Source of the DNA: Mycobacteroides abscessus ATCC 19977
Lineage (GTDB): Bacteria > Actinomycetota > Actinomycetes > Mycobacteriales > Mycobacteriaceae
Reading direction: 5' to 3'
NCBI RefSeq assembly: GCF_000069185.1
Contig: NC_010397.1
Span: 3,906,001 to 3,970,000 of the forward strand
Length of the DNA stretch: 64,000 bases
Under the pieces are notes generated by a model. It searched no databases. It was not told the DNA's origin and saw only the letters and a list, made by a program, of their open reading frames with translations. Shown piece by piece: positions 13,412 through 22,813 of this stretch. How positions within the stretch are numbered: the stretch's first letter is position 1; every line of letters begins with the position of its first letter. A program made the position numbers and the translations under genes.

Positions 13412-13575
13412 CTGCCCGGTCAATTCTGCGGATCAGCGCTGGCTGGCGGCCTCGCTGAAATCACATGCGTCCGTGCTGCCAAACAGATTGACGCCTCACA
13501 CGCCCTCCGTCAAGAGATAGCGCCAGTATTTTCGGCGTTTCTTTCCCGCAACGCCCAGTGCCATTCCCCGCCCCG

Positions 13576-15756
13576 TCACGCGCGCTGCACCCTGACCGGC
13601 ACTCCGTTGAGATGCGCCATCCCGGCGAGTGCCTCCAGGTCCTCCGGCCGGCTGGACATCAACAAATTCACGTTGGCGCCCGGGTTGGCGTTCGCGGTAC
13701 TCCAGCCCGCCCGCCGACGGTGCCCCCAGCCGTGTGGCACGGCCACAACCCCCGGCAGGATGTCCTTGCTGACCTGAGCGGGCAGCTCGATCTCACCGTG
13801 CGGCGAGGTGATGGCCAGGAGATCGTCGGTGGTGACCCCAAGTTGGTCAGCGTCATAGGCATGGATGAGCGCGCGCTGCACGCGCCCGCCCCGCATGAGC
13901 ATCGGCACGTTGTGCATCCACGAATTCTCCGAGCGGGCCTCTCGCATGCCGATCAGGCGCATCGGAAAGCGAGGATCGTGTTCACGCGCCGCCAGCGAGG
14001 CCACCTCGGACTCAATATCCTTGTGCTCCAAACGCATCCGGCCATCGAGGTAAGAAACCGATCGCGACAAGGGCACCTCCGGCAGATGCTCGGCGAGCAC
14101 CTTGCCGTGCGGATAGTCACGGGTAAGCCGGTCGAAGGTCAGTCCTTGACGGCGCAGCCGGAACAGGTCGCCGCCGGCAGACATCCTGATCAGGGCATCG
14201 GCGAGCAGACGCGGCTGAAGTCGCGCGCCGAACAGCGCTACCGTTCTGCGCAAGCCCTCGATAAACCGCAGGCCTGGGGTGAGATTCCACAGCCTGCTGG
14301 TCAGGTCCTCGATAATCTGCCACTCCTGCCGGGCTTGGCCCGCCGGAGCCACCACCGCCTCGGTGGCCTGCCGGTACGGTGCGGGCCGCAGTGTGGCGAA
14401 GGGAATCATGAAATCGTCCCGCTCGTACATGGTGGTCGCGGGCAACACATAGTGGCAGTGCGCCAACGTCTCGTTGAGATAGAGGTCTATCCCCACCATG
14501 AGGTCCAGCTGCTCGCACGCGGCCTCCAGCTCGTCACCATTGGGCACCGACAGCACGGGGTTGCCCGCGCCGACGAACAGCGCCCGGATCTGGCCCCGGC
14601 CCGGCGTGGTGATTTCTTTGGCCATGATGCCTGCAGGTTCCGAGCCGAGGACCGAAGGGAACCCCCCGACGCGAGAGCGCCGCCGCCGGTACACCGCGCC
14701 CAGCAGCGCACCTACCGCCTTCATGGCGAACCGCTCGCCGGGTATGCCGAACGATCCGAACATCGAGCCACCCACCCGGCCCAGATGACCCGCGACGAGA
14801 TTGACAACATCGAGCAAATACGTTGTCAACGTTCCATTTTGGCCAAGGCAAGTGCCTACCCGCCCATACACCACCGCGCGATCGGCGCCGGCCAGATCAC
14901 GGGCCAGCTGGCGCACCACGCCGGGATCCACACCCGTCTGGGCCTGGGTCGACTCCGGGGTGAACGGCCTCACCAGCCCCTCGAGCCAGGCGACACCGCG
15001 AGCGTGCTGGGCAACCAGCGCCCTGTCCACCAGATTCTCCGTAAACATCACCTGTAGCAGCGACAACAGCAGGAAGGCATCGCCGTCCGGGGCAATGCCG
15101 AGCCATTCGAAATCCGCCGCGGTCTCCGTCTTGCGCGGATCGATCACCAACACCCGTCCGCCGCGCTTGACCACCGCCTTCATGTGCTCCCGTATTCGCG
15201 GCATGGTGACGCCCGAGCCATGGGACACGACGGGGTTGGCCCCGATGACCACCAACAAGTCGGTGCGGGGAATGTCCGGGACGGGCATTGTCGCGGAGTT
15301 CCCGTAGAGGAGCTGGCTGGCGACAAAACGGCTGTTGATGTCCTGCGAACCCGCGGTGAATAGGTGCAGCCGGGAGCCAAATCCCATGCTCAGCAGCAGC
15401 AGCCAGAGCACGTGCGAGTAGCTGAACGCGCCCGGGTTGCCGAAGTACCAGCCGATGGCCCCGGAGCCATGCATCCGGTGGATGGCGCGCACGCGCTCGG
15501 CGATATCGGCCATCGCCGTATCCCACTCGACCGGCTCGAACTCGCCGGACACCGTACGGCGCATGGGAGTGGTCAGCCGGTCGGGATCGTTGTGCACATC
15601 GGCAAAGGCGATGCCCTTCTGACACGAGAACCCCGACGATGCCGGGTTGTCCTTATCGGGACGCAGTGAGAGCAGCTTGCCGCCCTCGACGGTTGCGACC
15701 ATGCCGCACAACGGCTCGCAGATACGGCAGAACGTCGTTTTCGTCTCGACTGTCAT
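13576..15756 (-). CDS. Molybdopterin-dependent oxidoreductase (Fe4S4-containing, BisC/FdhF superfamily)
   Basis: 726 residues from MTVETKTTFCRICEPLCGM. The N-terminus carries a [4Fe-4S] motif C-x2-C-x3-C (FCRICEPLC) with the fourth cysteine about 28 residues on (GFSCQKG). Further family blocks are GWYFGNPGAFSYSH, DLLVVIGANPVVSHG, RVLVIDPRKTETAADF (guanine-dinucleotide binding) and the C-terminal dinucleotide-binding domain with NANPGANVN. Length and order match the Rv0197-type protein of mycobacteria. The substrate is unknown; formate dehydrogenase-like or S/N-oxide chemistry cannot be separated. No Tat signal is seen, so it is probably cytoplasmic. ATGs at 15774 and 15780 are alternatives. 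Confidence 0.9.
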   Translation of the reverse strand: MTVETKTTFCRICEPLCGMVATVEGGKLLSLRPDKDNPASSGFSCQKGIAFADVHNDPDRLTTPMRRTVSGEFEPVEWDTAMADIAERVRAIHRMHGSGAIGWYFGNPGAFSYSHVLWLLLLSMGFGSRLHLFTAGSQDINSRFVASQLLYGNSATMPVPDIPRTDLLVVIGANPVVSHGSGVTMPRIREHMKAVVKRGGRVLVIDPRKTETAADFEWLGIAPDGDAFLLLSLLQVMFTENLVDRALVAQHARGVAWLEGLVRPFTPESTQAQTGVDPGVVRQLARDLAGADRAVVYGRVGTCLGQNGTLTTYLLDVVNLVAGHLGRVGGSMFGSFGIPGERFAMKAVGALLGAVYRRRRSRVGGFPSVLGSEPAGIMAKEITTPGRGQIRALFVGAGNPVLSVPNGDELEAACEQLDLMVGIDLYLNETLAHCHYVLPATTMYERDDFMIPFATLRPAPYRQATEAVVAPAGQARQEWQIIEDLTSRLWNLTPGLRFIEGLRRTVALFGARLQPRLLADALIRMSAGGDLFRLRRQGLTFDRLTRDYPHGKVLAEHLPEVPLSRSVSYLDGRMRLEHKDIESEVASLAAREHDPRFPMRLIGMREARSENSWMHNVPMLMRGGRVQRALIHAYDADQLGVTTDDLLAITSPHGEIELPAQVSKDILPGVVAVPHGWGHRRRAGWSTANANPGANVNLLMSSRPEDLEALAGMAHLNGVPVRVQRA

Positions 15757-15826
15757 AGTCGGCACCGCTTCCATGCGCATCAACAGGGCTGACCCCTATT
15801 TGATAACGCGTGTTCGCAAACATCAA

Positions 15827-15843
15827 CCCCTGTTCGACAGGGG
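15827..15843 (-). terminator. Hairpin after mceG
   Basis: Seven-bp arms (CCCCTGT, loop TCG, ACAGGGG) lie 6 bases past the mceG stop. Read on the minus strand they are followed by a T-rich stretch (GTTGATGTTTG). The stem is short and the U tract imperfect, so this is a plausible rather than certain terminator. Confidence 0.45.
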
Positions 15844-15848
15844 CGTCA

Positions 15849-16976
15849 CTACCCCCGTACTGGCGGGATCTGCCCCGTCGGGGTGTCGTCGTCGCTCGTG
15901 TCGATGCTCTGCGTGGGCTGCTCGGCCTGCGGCGGTGCCAGCGTCGCCGTGGTGACACCGGTCGGCTCGTCACCGAAGTCGTGCACCCGGTACTGGTGGG
16001 TTCCGGCGAAGCTGTCCTGAATCGCGGCCTGCGCGTTCGGGGGCAGCTGGTGCATGATCTCGCGCACGCGCGCCTGGCGGCGGCCGACCGCCTTGCGCTC
16101 GGGCATACCCGGGGTGGCCTGAATCTGCGGGGGCACACCCTCGATCTCCTCGACACCACCGTCGTGGTGTCCGGCGTCCAGGTGCGCCTGCTCCTCGGCC
16201 ATGGTGGCCTCGTCCTTTTCCTCCGACATACCGATCGGGCCGATACGACGGCCGTTGAGGAACTGCTTGATGACCGGCTCGTCACTGGTCAGCAGCACCT
16301 CGCGCGGACCAAACATCACCAGGTTGCGGCGGTACAGCATGCCCATGTTGTCCGGGACGGTGCGGGCGATGTTGATGTTGTGCGTGACGATCAGGATGGT
16401 GGCGTCGATCTGTGCGTTGATGTCGATGAGCAGCTGACTCAGGTAGGCGGTACGCACCGGGTCCAGACCGGAGTCCGGCTCGTCGCAGAGGATGATCTGC
16501 GGGTCCAGCACCAGCGAGCGGGCCAGGCCGGCACGCTTGCGCATACCACCGGAGATCTCGCCGGGGAACTTGGTCTCATGGCCGGTCAGACCCACCACGT
16601 CAAGCTTCTGCATGACGATGTCGCGAATCTCGGATTCCTTCTTCTTGGTGTGCTCACGCAAGGGGAAGGCGGTGTTGTCGTACAGGTTCATCGAGCCGAA
16701 CAGCGCGCCGTCCTGGAACATGACGCCGAACAGCTTGCGGATCTCGTACAGCTCTTTGGATGAGCACTCCATGATGTTGGTGCCGTCGATGTAGATGGCG
16801 CCCTGTTCGGGCCGCAGCAGACCGATCAACGACTTCAGGAACACCGACTTGCCGGTACCCGACGGGCCCAGCAGCACGCTGACTTCACCGGGCGGCAGGG
16901 ACAGGGTGACGTTCTCCCAGATTCGTTGTGAACCAAAGGACTTAGTCAAACCCTCGACGGAGACTTCTGCACCCAC
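15849..16976 (-). CDS. mceG: MceG, ATPase of the Mce lipid importers
   Basis: 375 residues. GTG start at 16976 preceded by GGAAGGA. The ABC-ATPase motifs are complete: Walker A LLGPSGTGKS, Q-loop VMFQDGALFG, signature EISGGMRKRAG, Walker B IILCDEPDSGLDP and switch His in IVTHNINIA. After the nucleotide-binding domain comes the long C-terminal region typical of MceG/Mkl (GMSEEKDEATMAEEQAHLDAG, EGVPPQIQATPGMPERKAVGRR), which is needed for partner stability. MceG energises the Mce lipid/cholesterol transporters with YrbE permeases encoded elsewhere. The C-terminus continues about 35 residues past the end I recall for M. tuberculosis Mkl (Thr/Asp/Gln-rich, ending GQIPPVRG). Position between rplJL and rpoB matches Rv0655. 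Confidence 0.97.
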   Translation of the reverse strand: MGAEVSVEGLTKSFGSQRIWENVTLSLPPGEVSVLLGPSGTGKSVFLKSLIGLLRPEQGAIYIDGTNIMECSSKELYEIRKLFGVMFQDGALFGSMNLYDNTAFPLREHTKKKESEIRDIVMQKLDVVGLTGHETKFPGEISGGMRKRAGLARSLVLDPQIILCDEPDSGLDPVRTAYLSQLLIDINAQIDATILIVTHNINIARTVPDNMGMLYRRNLVMFGPREVLLTSDEPVIKQFLNGRRIGPIGMSEEKDEATMAEEQAHLDAGHHDGGVEEIEGVPPQIQATPGMPERKAVGRRQARVREIMHQLPPNAQAAIQDSFAGTHQYRVHDFGDEPTGVTTATLAPPQAEQPTQSIDTSDDDTPTGQIPPVRG

Positions 16977-17126
16977 CAGGCGTTCCTTCCGCAACACGCA
17001 CACTTCGCCACCAACCCGGCCAGGCTGTGGTTCGGATCACTTTAGCGCATGGCCCAGAACTGCATCGCGTTTGCGTCCATACCAGGCGCATTGACTGGCT
17101 AACTGTGATAACCAGCCACTACGCCC

Positions 17127-18506
17127 CTAGTCCGACGTGGATTCGGCGGGTGTCGCGGCGGCCGAGCTACCGCGCCGGCGCTCCACGATGAGCAATGCTC
17201 CGGCCAACAGCGCGACAAGCACGACAATCAGCCCGACGATATCGGCGAAGACACTCGGGTGCCCGAGGCCATACCCGGTCAGCAGGTCTATCTCCGCGCG
17301 CTGCCGGACGAACTCACCCAGCACCACTCCGAGCGCGGACGCCGTCACCGCCAAGCCACCCACCACGGTCAGCTGCACAGGAGAGACCCCGTGGAACACG
17401 GCATAGAACAGGTAGACGGCCAGCGTGGAGATGCCGGCCCCGGACAGCAGCAGGCCCAATATCAAGCCGCTCTCTGTGCTGGCGGCATGCAGTTCGATCA
17501 CGGTCGCCGCCACGCCGGCCACCAGTAGCACCGTGCCCAGCACCGCGATGAGCGTGCGTTTTCCCGCGTCGATGAGGTAACCGGCGAGCGGGGCGAAGAC
17601 CAGTCCAGCGGCAAAAAGCGCTACCGGCGGTGCATCTGAGGGCGCCAACTCACGATCGATGGACCACCACATGGCCGCGTGGTCGAAGTCCGCGAACCGC
17701 ACCAGGAATGTCAGCACGGTGATCGCCAGCAGCGCCGCCAACACGACGGGGCGGGTGAGTACGTCGATGGCGATCAGCGCGGCCGAGCCCCTGCGCCGGG
17801 TCTGCGCGAAGAGCCCGCCGAAGGCGCTCAATGCGATGATCCCGAGAATGACCGCCCGCGCCGGCGATGAGTCGTCGACCAGGAGCCATGCCAGCGCGGA
17901 GACACCGACCAGCCACAGCAGCGCACCGACGAGGTCGAATGTGTCGAAGGTGCCCACGAACTCGCGATGCGGCTGGGTGAGGACCACCACCAGCACCACG
18001 ACGGTCGCGGCAAGGATTCCGTACGTGATCGAGCGCCAATTCTGCGGCGAATTGATGTCGAGTATCTGGCCGGCGAGCATCGCCAGCGGGTACATCGCCA
18101 CCCAAAACCCCAGCGAGAACCCACGTCCCTGTCTCGGCGTCGAATGCAGGACGATCAGCATGGAGGCCACCATGGTCAGTCCGGCGCCCAGCGCCGAGAC
18201 CAACATCACCCAGGCAAGCAACGTCGCCGATCCCGGTATGAGTGACCCGGCCGTCGACAGGCCCAGAATCACCAGGCCGGTAGCCAAGAAGGTGGTGGGG
18301 CGGAAATGATTGCCCAGGCGGGCGAACACGAGCAATGTCACCACGGCGACTATGTCGCCTGCGACGGTCGCCCATTCGATCGTGCCGAGGGCGTCTTCAC
18401 CTCGGTCGACTCCCCACACCGCAGCCAGACCATGGTCCAGCATGGTCAGCCTCGCCACGAACAATGCAGTGCACGCGATTACCACGTGCCGTACGGCCAG
18501 ATTCAT
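17127..18506 (-). CDS. Major facilitator superfamily transporter
   Basis: 459 residues from MNLAVRHVVIACTALFVARL, chosen because GAGAGGGTGAAGGTGAC directly precedes this ATG; the open frame further upstream encodes an Arg/Gly-rich shadow sequence. About 12-14 hydrophobic segments are present, including DIVAVVTLLVFARLGNHFRP with the basic loop after TM2 and MVASMLIVLHSTPRQGRGFSLGF (motif-C-like region). The layout resembles the 14-helix drug:H+ antiporter type. The substrate is unknown. It is monocistronic, 80 bases downstream of the DUF4126 gene on the same strand. Confidence 0.8.
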   Translation of the reverse strand: MNLAVRHVVIACTALFVARLTMLDHGLAAVWGVDRGEDALGTIEWATVAGDIVAVVTLLVFARLGNHFRPTTFLATGLVILGLSTAGSLIPGSATLLAWVMLVSALGAGLTMVASMLIVLHSTPRQGRGFSLGFWVAMYPLAMLAGQILDINSPQNWRSITYGILAATVVVLVVVLTQPHREFVGTFDTFDLVGALLWLVGVSALAWLLVDDSSPARAVILGIIALSAFGGLFAQTRRRGSAALIAIDVLTRPVVLAALLAITVLTFLVRFADFDHAAMWWSIDRELAPSDAPPVALFAAGLVFAPLAGYLIDAGKRTLIAVLGTVLLVAGVAATVIELHAASTESGLILGLLLSGAGISTLAVYLFYAVFHGVSPVQLTVVGGLAVTASALGVVLGEFVRQRAEIDLLTGYGLGHPSVFADIVGLIVVLVALLAGALLIVERRRGSSAAATPAESTSD

Positions 18507-18586
18507 GTCACCTTCACCCTCTCGTGAGGTCACTCTATGGGCCCCAGCCACATTCGTCCTGCGATAGCGGTGATCGCCGGGGCAAC

Positions 18587-19183
18587 CTACCCGTCGGTAG
18601 CGTCGCTTTCCCGTCTGCCACGCGCCCACCGGATCGCCCGGTAAGTCAGCCATCCGAGCCCCGCCAAAAGCACCAGGACCACGAGGAACGCCAGAATCGG
18701 CACTGCCAGCGCGAGAATCGTCAACACCAGCGAGGTGCCGTCCTCGGCGGTCGAGACCACGGGATTACCCACGCCGGCAGTGGTTCCGGTCACGAAGGGG
18801 CGCGCCACGGTTCGGCTGGCATGCACACCGCCCGCGGTGATCGCCCCCAGGATCGCGGCCACCGCAGGCGGCAGATTCGACGAGAGACTTGTTTCGGCGG
18901 TGAACAGAACGGCTCCCGACGCCGGGGCGATGAATGCGCCGATCGCATGCAGAACGGAATCGAGGGCGGGAACCTTGTCACCGATCAGGTCGAGCACAAA
19001 GACGACCGCCAGGACTACCAGCGCCGGGGTCGACGACAACCAGCCGTAGGACGGTCCGAGCTCTATCCACCCGAGGCGGTCGGCGGCACCCACCGCCAGC
19101 AACGGCAACCAGGCGTTCAGCCCGGCGGCACCTGAAAGCCCGAACGCCCCGAGTATGGCGCTGATGGCCGACGTGATCTCCAT
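18587..19183 (-). CDS. DUF4126 membrane protein
   Basis: 198 residues: MEITSAISAILGAFGLSGAAGLNAWLPLLAVGAADRLG is the family's N-terminal re-entrant-like hydrophobic block. DLIGDKVPALDSVLHAIGAFIAPASGAVLF and AILGAITAGGVHASRTVARP are the conserved middle. Four to five membrane segments are seen, and the C-terminus RAIRWARGRRESDATDG is basic. The family is widespread in actinobacteria and has no assigned function. It is flanked on the same strand by the MFS transporter (80 bases downstream) and the carotenoid oxygenase (87 bases upstream), so read-through from the latter is possible. Confidence 0.85.
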   Translation of the reverse strand: MEITSAISAILGAFGLSGAAGLNAWLPLLAVGAADRLGWIELGPSYGWLSSTPALVVLAVVFVLDLIGDKVPALDSVLHAIGAFIAPASGAVLFTAETSLSSNLPPAVAAILGAITAGGVHASRTVARPFVTGTTAGVGNPVVSTAEDGTSLVLTILALAVPILAFLVVLVLLAGLGWLTYRAIRWARGRRESDATDG

Positions 19184-19270
19184 GCCACGAGTGTGACGGC
19201 CGCCGACGAGTTTCCGCGACGATTTACCGACAGCCCCGTGCCTGAAGTGTCACCAGGACCGATCACGATC

Positions 19271-20782
19271 TCAGCGCGGAGCCCAGTTGCCGTGGAAGCC
19301 TGCCGGAACTCGCTGCGGCAGATGGACGGTGGCCATGAGATCCAGGCTGGTCGCATCGAGCAGCAGCAACTGCCCCTCATCGGACCGGCGGTCGACGGCA
19401 AACCCGATGAGCACACCGTCGTCCTCGGCGGCACACGTCGGATTCGGCACGAATGACATCTCCCCCAGCACGATTGCGGGGTCCAGCCGGCTTGAGAGGG
19501 TAGATCCGGTCTCGTAGTCGTATTTGACGATGCTCGCCCCCGCCGCTTCTCCGGAGCCGAAGAAGTTCTCGACATCCGGCAGATAGCCGTAGCGGTGCTT
19601 CTTGCCCGTGAAAGTCTCGTTGATTCGCGGGAATTCCAGGTGCCTGTCGTCCTTGCGTTCCATATGCACGGTGCCCTTGGCGAGGTCGATCGTCCAGCGA
19701 TCCAACTGACCCTTGGCATCGCTGGGTCCCAGCACGTCCTGGGAGAACATCGAGTCATACCGCACGAGGTCGATCACGATGACCTCCGCACCGTTGCGCA
19801 TTTCGGAGTACCCGTTGAGCGGATGGAAGACGTAGCACGGGTCGATCTCGAACCAGCGCACGGGGGCGTGCCGGGAGGCGTCATCGCCCTCGCGCGGCAT
19901 GACACCGATTCTGGCCGGGTACTTGGGGTTCCACGAATACGGAATGGACGGCGACTTGCCCGAGTACTGACTGGCCTTGGCCGCGATGGGGCCGGGAATC
20001 TTAACCTTGCCGATAAGCGAGTTCATCACGATCTGAGCGGGCTTGCGCAGCAGCCGTGGCACTGGCACCGACTGGCTGATCATCGACATGTCCAAGGTGA
20101 CCGGCAGATCGTAGAAAACGACGTACTTCTCGGTGAGGGTGAAGTCATGCATCATCGGCGCGCCGTGCACCGGGATGTCGACAGTGCGGCGGGCACGGCC
20201 ATGGGCGTCGATCACCGAGTACTGAACCGTGCTGCCACGGGCGAAAGAGTATGAGACGGCGTGCATTTCACCGGTATCTGGATCGGTGTGCGGGTGGGCG
20301 GTGTACCCGCCGGGGAGGGTGCCATCGAAATCGCAGGTTCCGATGGTGTCGAGGTCTTCGGTGAGTTCGTAATTGGCGATCCCCCCTTCGACGAGGGCGA
20401 GCGTGCGTCCGGCGTGGCCCAGCACGTTGGTGTTCGGCCCGATGACTCCCATGCCCGCATTCGCGCTGATAGCGGCCGGACGGGTCTCACCCAACGTCTT
20501 ACTCACCGATGGGGTGCGCACCCAGCGGTTGCGGTACCACTGCGCCTTGCCCTCGCGCAGCGACAACCCGTGCACCATGGCATCGCCACTGAAGAGGTGA
20601 TACGTGGCCGGGTCGACCTCTGCCGCCGGGTTGGGGCCGTTGCGCAGATATCTGCCATCCAGATGCGCGGGCAAGGTGCCGGTCACCTCGAGGTCGACGC
20701 TGTCCATTTCCTGCTGGACAGGCTCCCAGATCCCGGACAAGTACGGGCTTGTGCTGGCGGCTGGTTGAGCTGTGGCGGTCAT
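19271..20782 (-). CDS. Carotenoid cleavage oxygenase
   Basis: 503 residues from MTATAQPAAS, with GGAGG five bases upstream. The seven-bladed carotenoid oxygenase family is recognised from DGRYLRNGPNP, the iron-ligand histidines in GYTAHPHTDP (about His163), GAPMMHDFTLTEKY (about His212) and VFHPLNGYSE, and the final ligand in AGFHGNWAPR seven residues from the end. Family members cleave a conjugated double bond of carotenoids or stilbenes with O2 to give aldehydes. It is the orthologue by context of Rv0654, with the TetR gene divergent as in Rv0653c. Expression is probably controlled by the palindrome at 20807-20830. Confidence 0.95.
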   Translation of the reverse strand: MTATAQPAASTSPYLSGIWEPVQQEMDSVDLEVTGTLPAHLDGRYLRNGPNPAAEVDPATYHLFSGDAMVHGLSLREGKAQWYRNRWVRTPSVSKTLGETRPAAISANAGMGVIGPNTNVLGHAGRTLALVEGGIANYELTEDLDTIGTCDFDGTLPGGYTAHPHTDPDTGEMHAVSYSFARGSTVQYSVIDAHGRARRTVDIPVHGAPMMHDFTLTEKYVVFYDLPVTLDMSMISQSVPVPRLLRKPAQIVMNSLIGKVKIPGPIAAKASQYSGKSPSIPYSWNPKYPARIGVMPREGDDASRHAPVRWFEIDPCYVFHPLNGYSEMRNGAEVIVIDLVRYDSMFSQDVLGPSDAKGQLDRWTIDLAKGTVHMERKDDRHLEFPRINETFTGKKHRYGYLPDVENFFGSGEAAGASIVKYDYETGSTLSSRLDPAIVLGEMSFVPNPTCAAEDDGVLIGFAVDRRSDEGQLLLLDATSLDLMATVHLPQRVPAGFHGNWAPR

Positions 20783-20806
20783 CGCGTCCTCCAAGAGCTG
20801 GCTGGC

Positions 20807-20830
20807 ATAACACTGTTATTACAGTGTTAT
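20807..20830. promoter_or_regulatory. Palindromic operator between TetR and carotenoid-oxygenase genes
   Basis: A perfect inverted repeat with arms ATAACACTGT and ACAGTGTTAT and a TATT spacer fills the gap between the two divergent genes. Size and symmetry suit a TetR dimer. It lies 25 bases upstream of the oxygenase ATG, so binding should affect both genes. Assignment to the neighbouring regulator is inference. Confidence 0.75.
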
Positions 20831-20867
20831 GGTGAACGTACTCCCGTTGTGCGAACATGGCAAGACC

Positions 20868-21584
20868 ATGAGTTCATCTGCCAGACGAAATAGTGAGGGA
20901 ACCGACCGGGCGGTGGTCCGCAATCCTCGGGTCGATCTTGTCTCCGCGGCCGTGCGGCTTCTCAACGAACAAGGCCCCGACGCACTGCAGACACGCAAGA
21001 TCGCTGCCGCGGCGGGCACCTCCACCATGGCGGTCTACACATATTTCGGTGGCATGCGCGAGCTGATCGCAGAGGTAGCCGAGGCCGGACTGCGCCAGTT
21101 CGCCGAGGCGCAGGCCGCCGTCGAGCAGTCCGACGATGTGATCGCCGACTTCATGTTGACGGGTATGGCCTACCGCCAGTTCGCGATCGACTACCCCCAT
21201 ATGTATCGGCTGATGTTCGGCGTGACGAGTGCGCACGGCGTCAACGCGCCCCGCAGGAACATGTTCGACACCTCGCACGTGACACCCGAGCACCCGAGCG
21301 CGGCCTACCTATTCCGTTGCGTTCAGCGGGCAATGGCGGCCGGACGCATCGACGGCTCCCCCGAGGACGCCGCGAAGGTGGCCGCCACCGCCGCCAAGTT
21401 CTGGACGGTCATGCACGGGTTTGTGATGTTGGAGCTGGCCGGATTCTGGGGTGAGGACGGTGCGGCGGTCGGTCCGGTGCTGGCCTCTATGACCACGGAC
21501 CTTCTTGTCGCCCTGGGTGATACACCCGAGCGATTGAACAGTTCGGCAGCCGCGGCCGCGGCGCGGCTCGCGCCATCGGCCTGA
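20868..21584 (+). CDS. TetR-family regulator
   Basis: 238 residues from MSSSARRNSEG. The helix-turn-helix lies in DLVSAAVRLLNEQGPDALQTRKIAAAAGTSTMAVYTYFGGMRELIAEVAEAG. The remainder is the alpha-helical ligand/dimer domain (DYPHMYRLMFGV is a common TetR C-domain feature). An upstream in-frame ATG at 20829 would place the start inside the operator palindrome, so the ATG at 20868 is preferred, though a leaderless message from 20829 cannot be ruled out. It is divergent from the carotenoid oxygenase, as in Rv0653c/Rv0654, and probably represses it and itself. The ligand is unknown; a carotenoid-derived aldehyde is a reasonable guess. Confidence 0.9.
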   Translation: MSSSARRNSEGTDRAVVRNPRVDLVSAAVRLLNEQGPDALQTRKIAAAAGTSTMAVYTYFGGMRELIAEVAEAGLRQFAEAQAAVEQSDDVIADFMLTGMAYRQFAIDYPHMYRLMFGVTSAHGVNAPRRNMFDTSHVTPEHPSAAYLFRCVQRAMAAGRIDGSPEDAAKVAATAAKFWTVMHGFVMLELAGFWGEDGAAVGPVLASMTTDLLVALGDTPERLNSSAAAAAARLAPSA

Positions 21585-21704
21585 GGCTCACGAAAGCCGT
21601 CGTACCCGAAGGGCCGAACCAGATGACGGTCACGTCGTCGAATGTGCCGATTGTGTCGATTCTGCGCAGATTCTCGACCGGATTCGCACACTCGCGCATA
21701 GCAA

Positions 21705-21738
21705 CTGGCCCCGGACGTCCGTGGACGTCCGGGGCCAG
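21705..21738. terminator. Bidirectional terminator between tetR and rplL
   Basis: Sixteen-bp perfect arms (CTGGCCCCGGACGTCC and complement) with a GT centre lie 19 bases past the rplL stop and 121 bases past the TetR stop. The very stable hairpin should end both convergent transcripts. Confidence 0.85.
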
Positions 21739-21756
21739 TTTGTAAGGTACTGCGAA

Positions 21757-22146
21757 CTACTTGACGGTGACCGTCGCGCCGGCGGCCTCGAGCTTGGCCT
21801 TGGCGTCGTCGGCAGCCTCCTTAGCGACCTTCTCCAGCAGCGGCTTGGGGGCGCCGTCGACCAGGTCCTTGGCTTCCTTCAGGCCCAGGCCGGAGACGAT
21901 CTCGCGTACAACCTTGATGACGCCGATCTTCTTGTCGCCGGCGCTCTCCAGGATGACGTCGAACTCGCTCTGCTCTTCGGCAGCGTCAGCGGCGGCCGGG
22001 GCAGCGCCACCGACAGCGGCAACGGCGACCGGAGCGGCAGCGGTGACCTCGAACTTCTCCTCGAACGCCTTGACGAACTCGGACAGCTCGAGCAGGGTCA
22101 GCTCGGCGAACGCGTCAAGCAGTTCCTCGGTGCTCAGCTTTGCCAT
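21757..22146 (-). CDS. rplL: 50S ribosomal protein L7/L12
   Basis: 129 residues: N-terminal dimerisation helices [34 protein letters not shown], an Ala/Pro-rich hinge ([22 protein letters not shown]) and the globular C-terminal domain [23 protein letters not shown]...[17 protein letters not shown], which recruits elongation factors. Shine-Dalgarno GGAAGGA precedes the ATG. It lies 55 bases after rplJ in the same operon and ends at the strong terminator at 21705. Confidence 0.99.
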   Translation of the reverse strand: MAKLSTEELLDAFAELTLLELSEFVKAFEEKFEVTAAAPVAVAAVGGAAPAAADAAEEQSEFDVILESAGDKKIGVIKVVREIVSGLGLKEAKDLVDGAPKPLLEKVAKEAADDAKAKLEAAGATVTVK

Positions 22147-22201
22147 AATTTTGGTTCCTTCCTTGATTTACAACAGGTTTGGGTTTGGGTTACGCGAACG
22201 C

Positions 22202-22732
22202 TTACGCGGCGCTCTCTTCGCCGGCCTTCTTCTCCTGAAGAGCGGCGGCCAGGCGTGCAACCTGAGACGCCGGGGCGGCGAACAGCCCGGCAGCCTTGTT
22301 GAGGTTGCCCTTCATCGCGCCGGCCAGCTTGGCCAGCAGCACCTCGCGCGATTCCAGATCTGCGATGCGCTCAACCTCGGCAACTGACAGAGCGCGGCCA
22401 TCCATGTAGCCGCCCTTGATGATCAGTGCCTTGTTGTCCTTCGCGAAGGTCTTGATGGCCTTCGCTGCGTCCACGGGCTCACCCTTGATGAACGCGATTG
22501 CCGTTGGGCCGGCGAACAACTCGTCCAGACCCTCCACACCGGCGTCCGCAGCCGCACGCTTGACCAGCGTGTTCTTGGCAACGGCGTAGGTGGCGGAAGC
22601 TCCGAGGGAGCGGCGGAGGGTGGCCAGAGCGGACACCGACAAGCCGCGGTACTCGGTGATCACGGTCGCAGTCGAATCCTTGAACTGCTCGGTGATCTCG
22701 GCAACGGCGGTGACCTTGTCAGTCTTGGCCAT
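22202..22732 (-). CDS. rplJ: 50S ribosomal protein L10
   Basis: 176 residues from [43 protein letters not shown], with GGAGG eight bases upstream of the ATG at 22732. L10 forms the base of the ribosomal stalk, binding 23S rRNA and L7/L12 dimers through its C-terminal helix. It heads the rplJ-rplL operon and is preceded by a leader containing a hairpin at 22814-22839 that may serve attenuation or L10 autoregulation. Gene order matches Rv0651-Rv0652. Confidence 0.99.
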   Translation of the reverse strand: MAKTDKVTAVAEITEQFKDSTATVITEYRGLSVSALATLRRSLGASATYAVAKNTLVKRAAADAGVEGLDELFAGPTAIAFIKGEPVDAAKAIKTFAKDNKALIIKGGYMDGRALSVAEVERIADLESREVLLAKLAGAMKGNLNKAAGLFAAPASQVARLAAALQEKKAGEESAA

Positions 22733-22813
22733 GTATTGCCTCCTCATCTCGTTTCGGTCGCTACACCTGGGACAAGACGGTCCGAAGATCGAGAAGGCAT
22801 CTGAAACGACAAA

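Noticed and set aside
13558..15057. A 499-codon open frame opposite the molybdopterin oxidoreductase
   Set aside because: The opposite strand has clear Fe-S and molybdopterin motifs; this frame has none.
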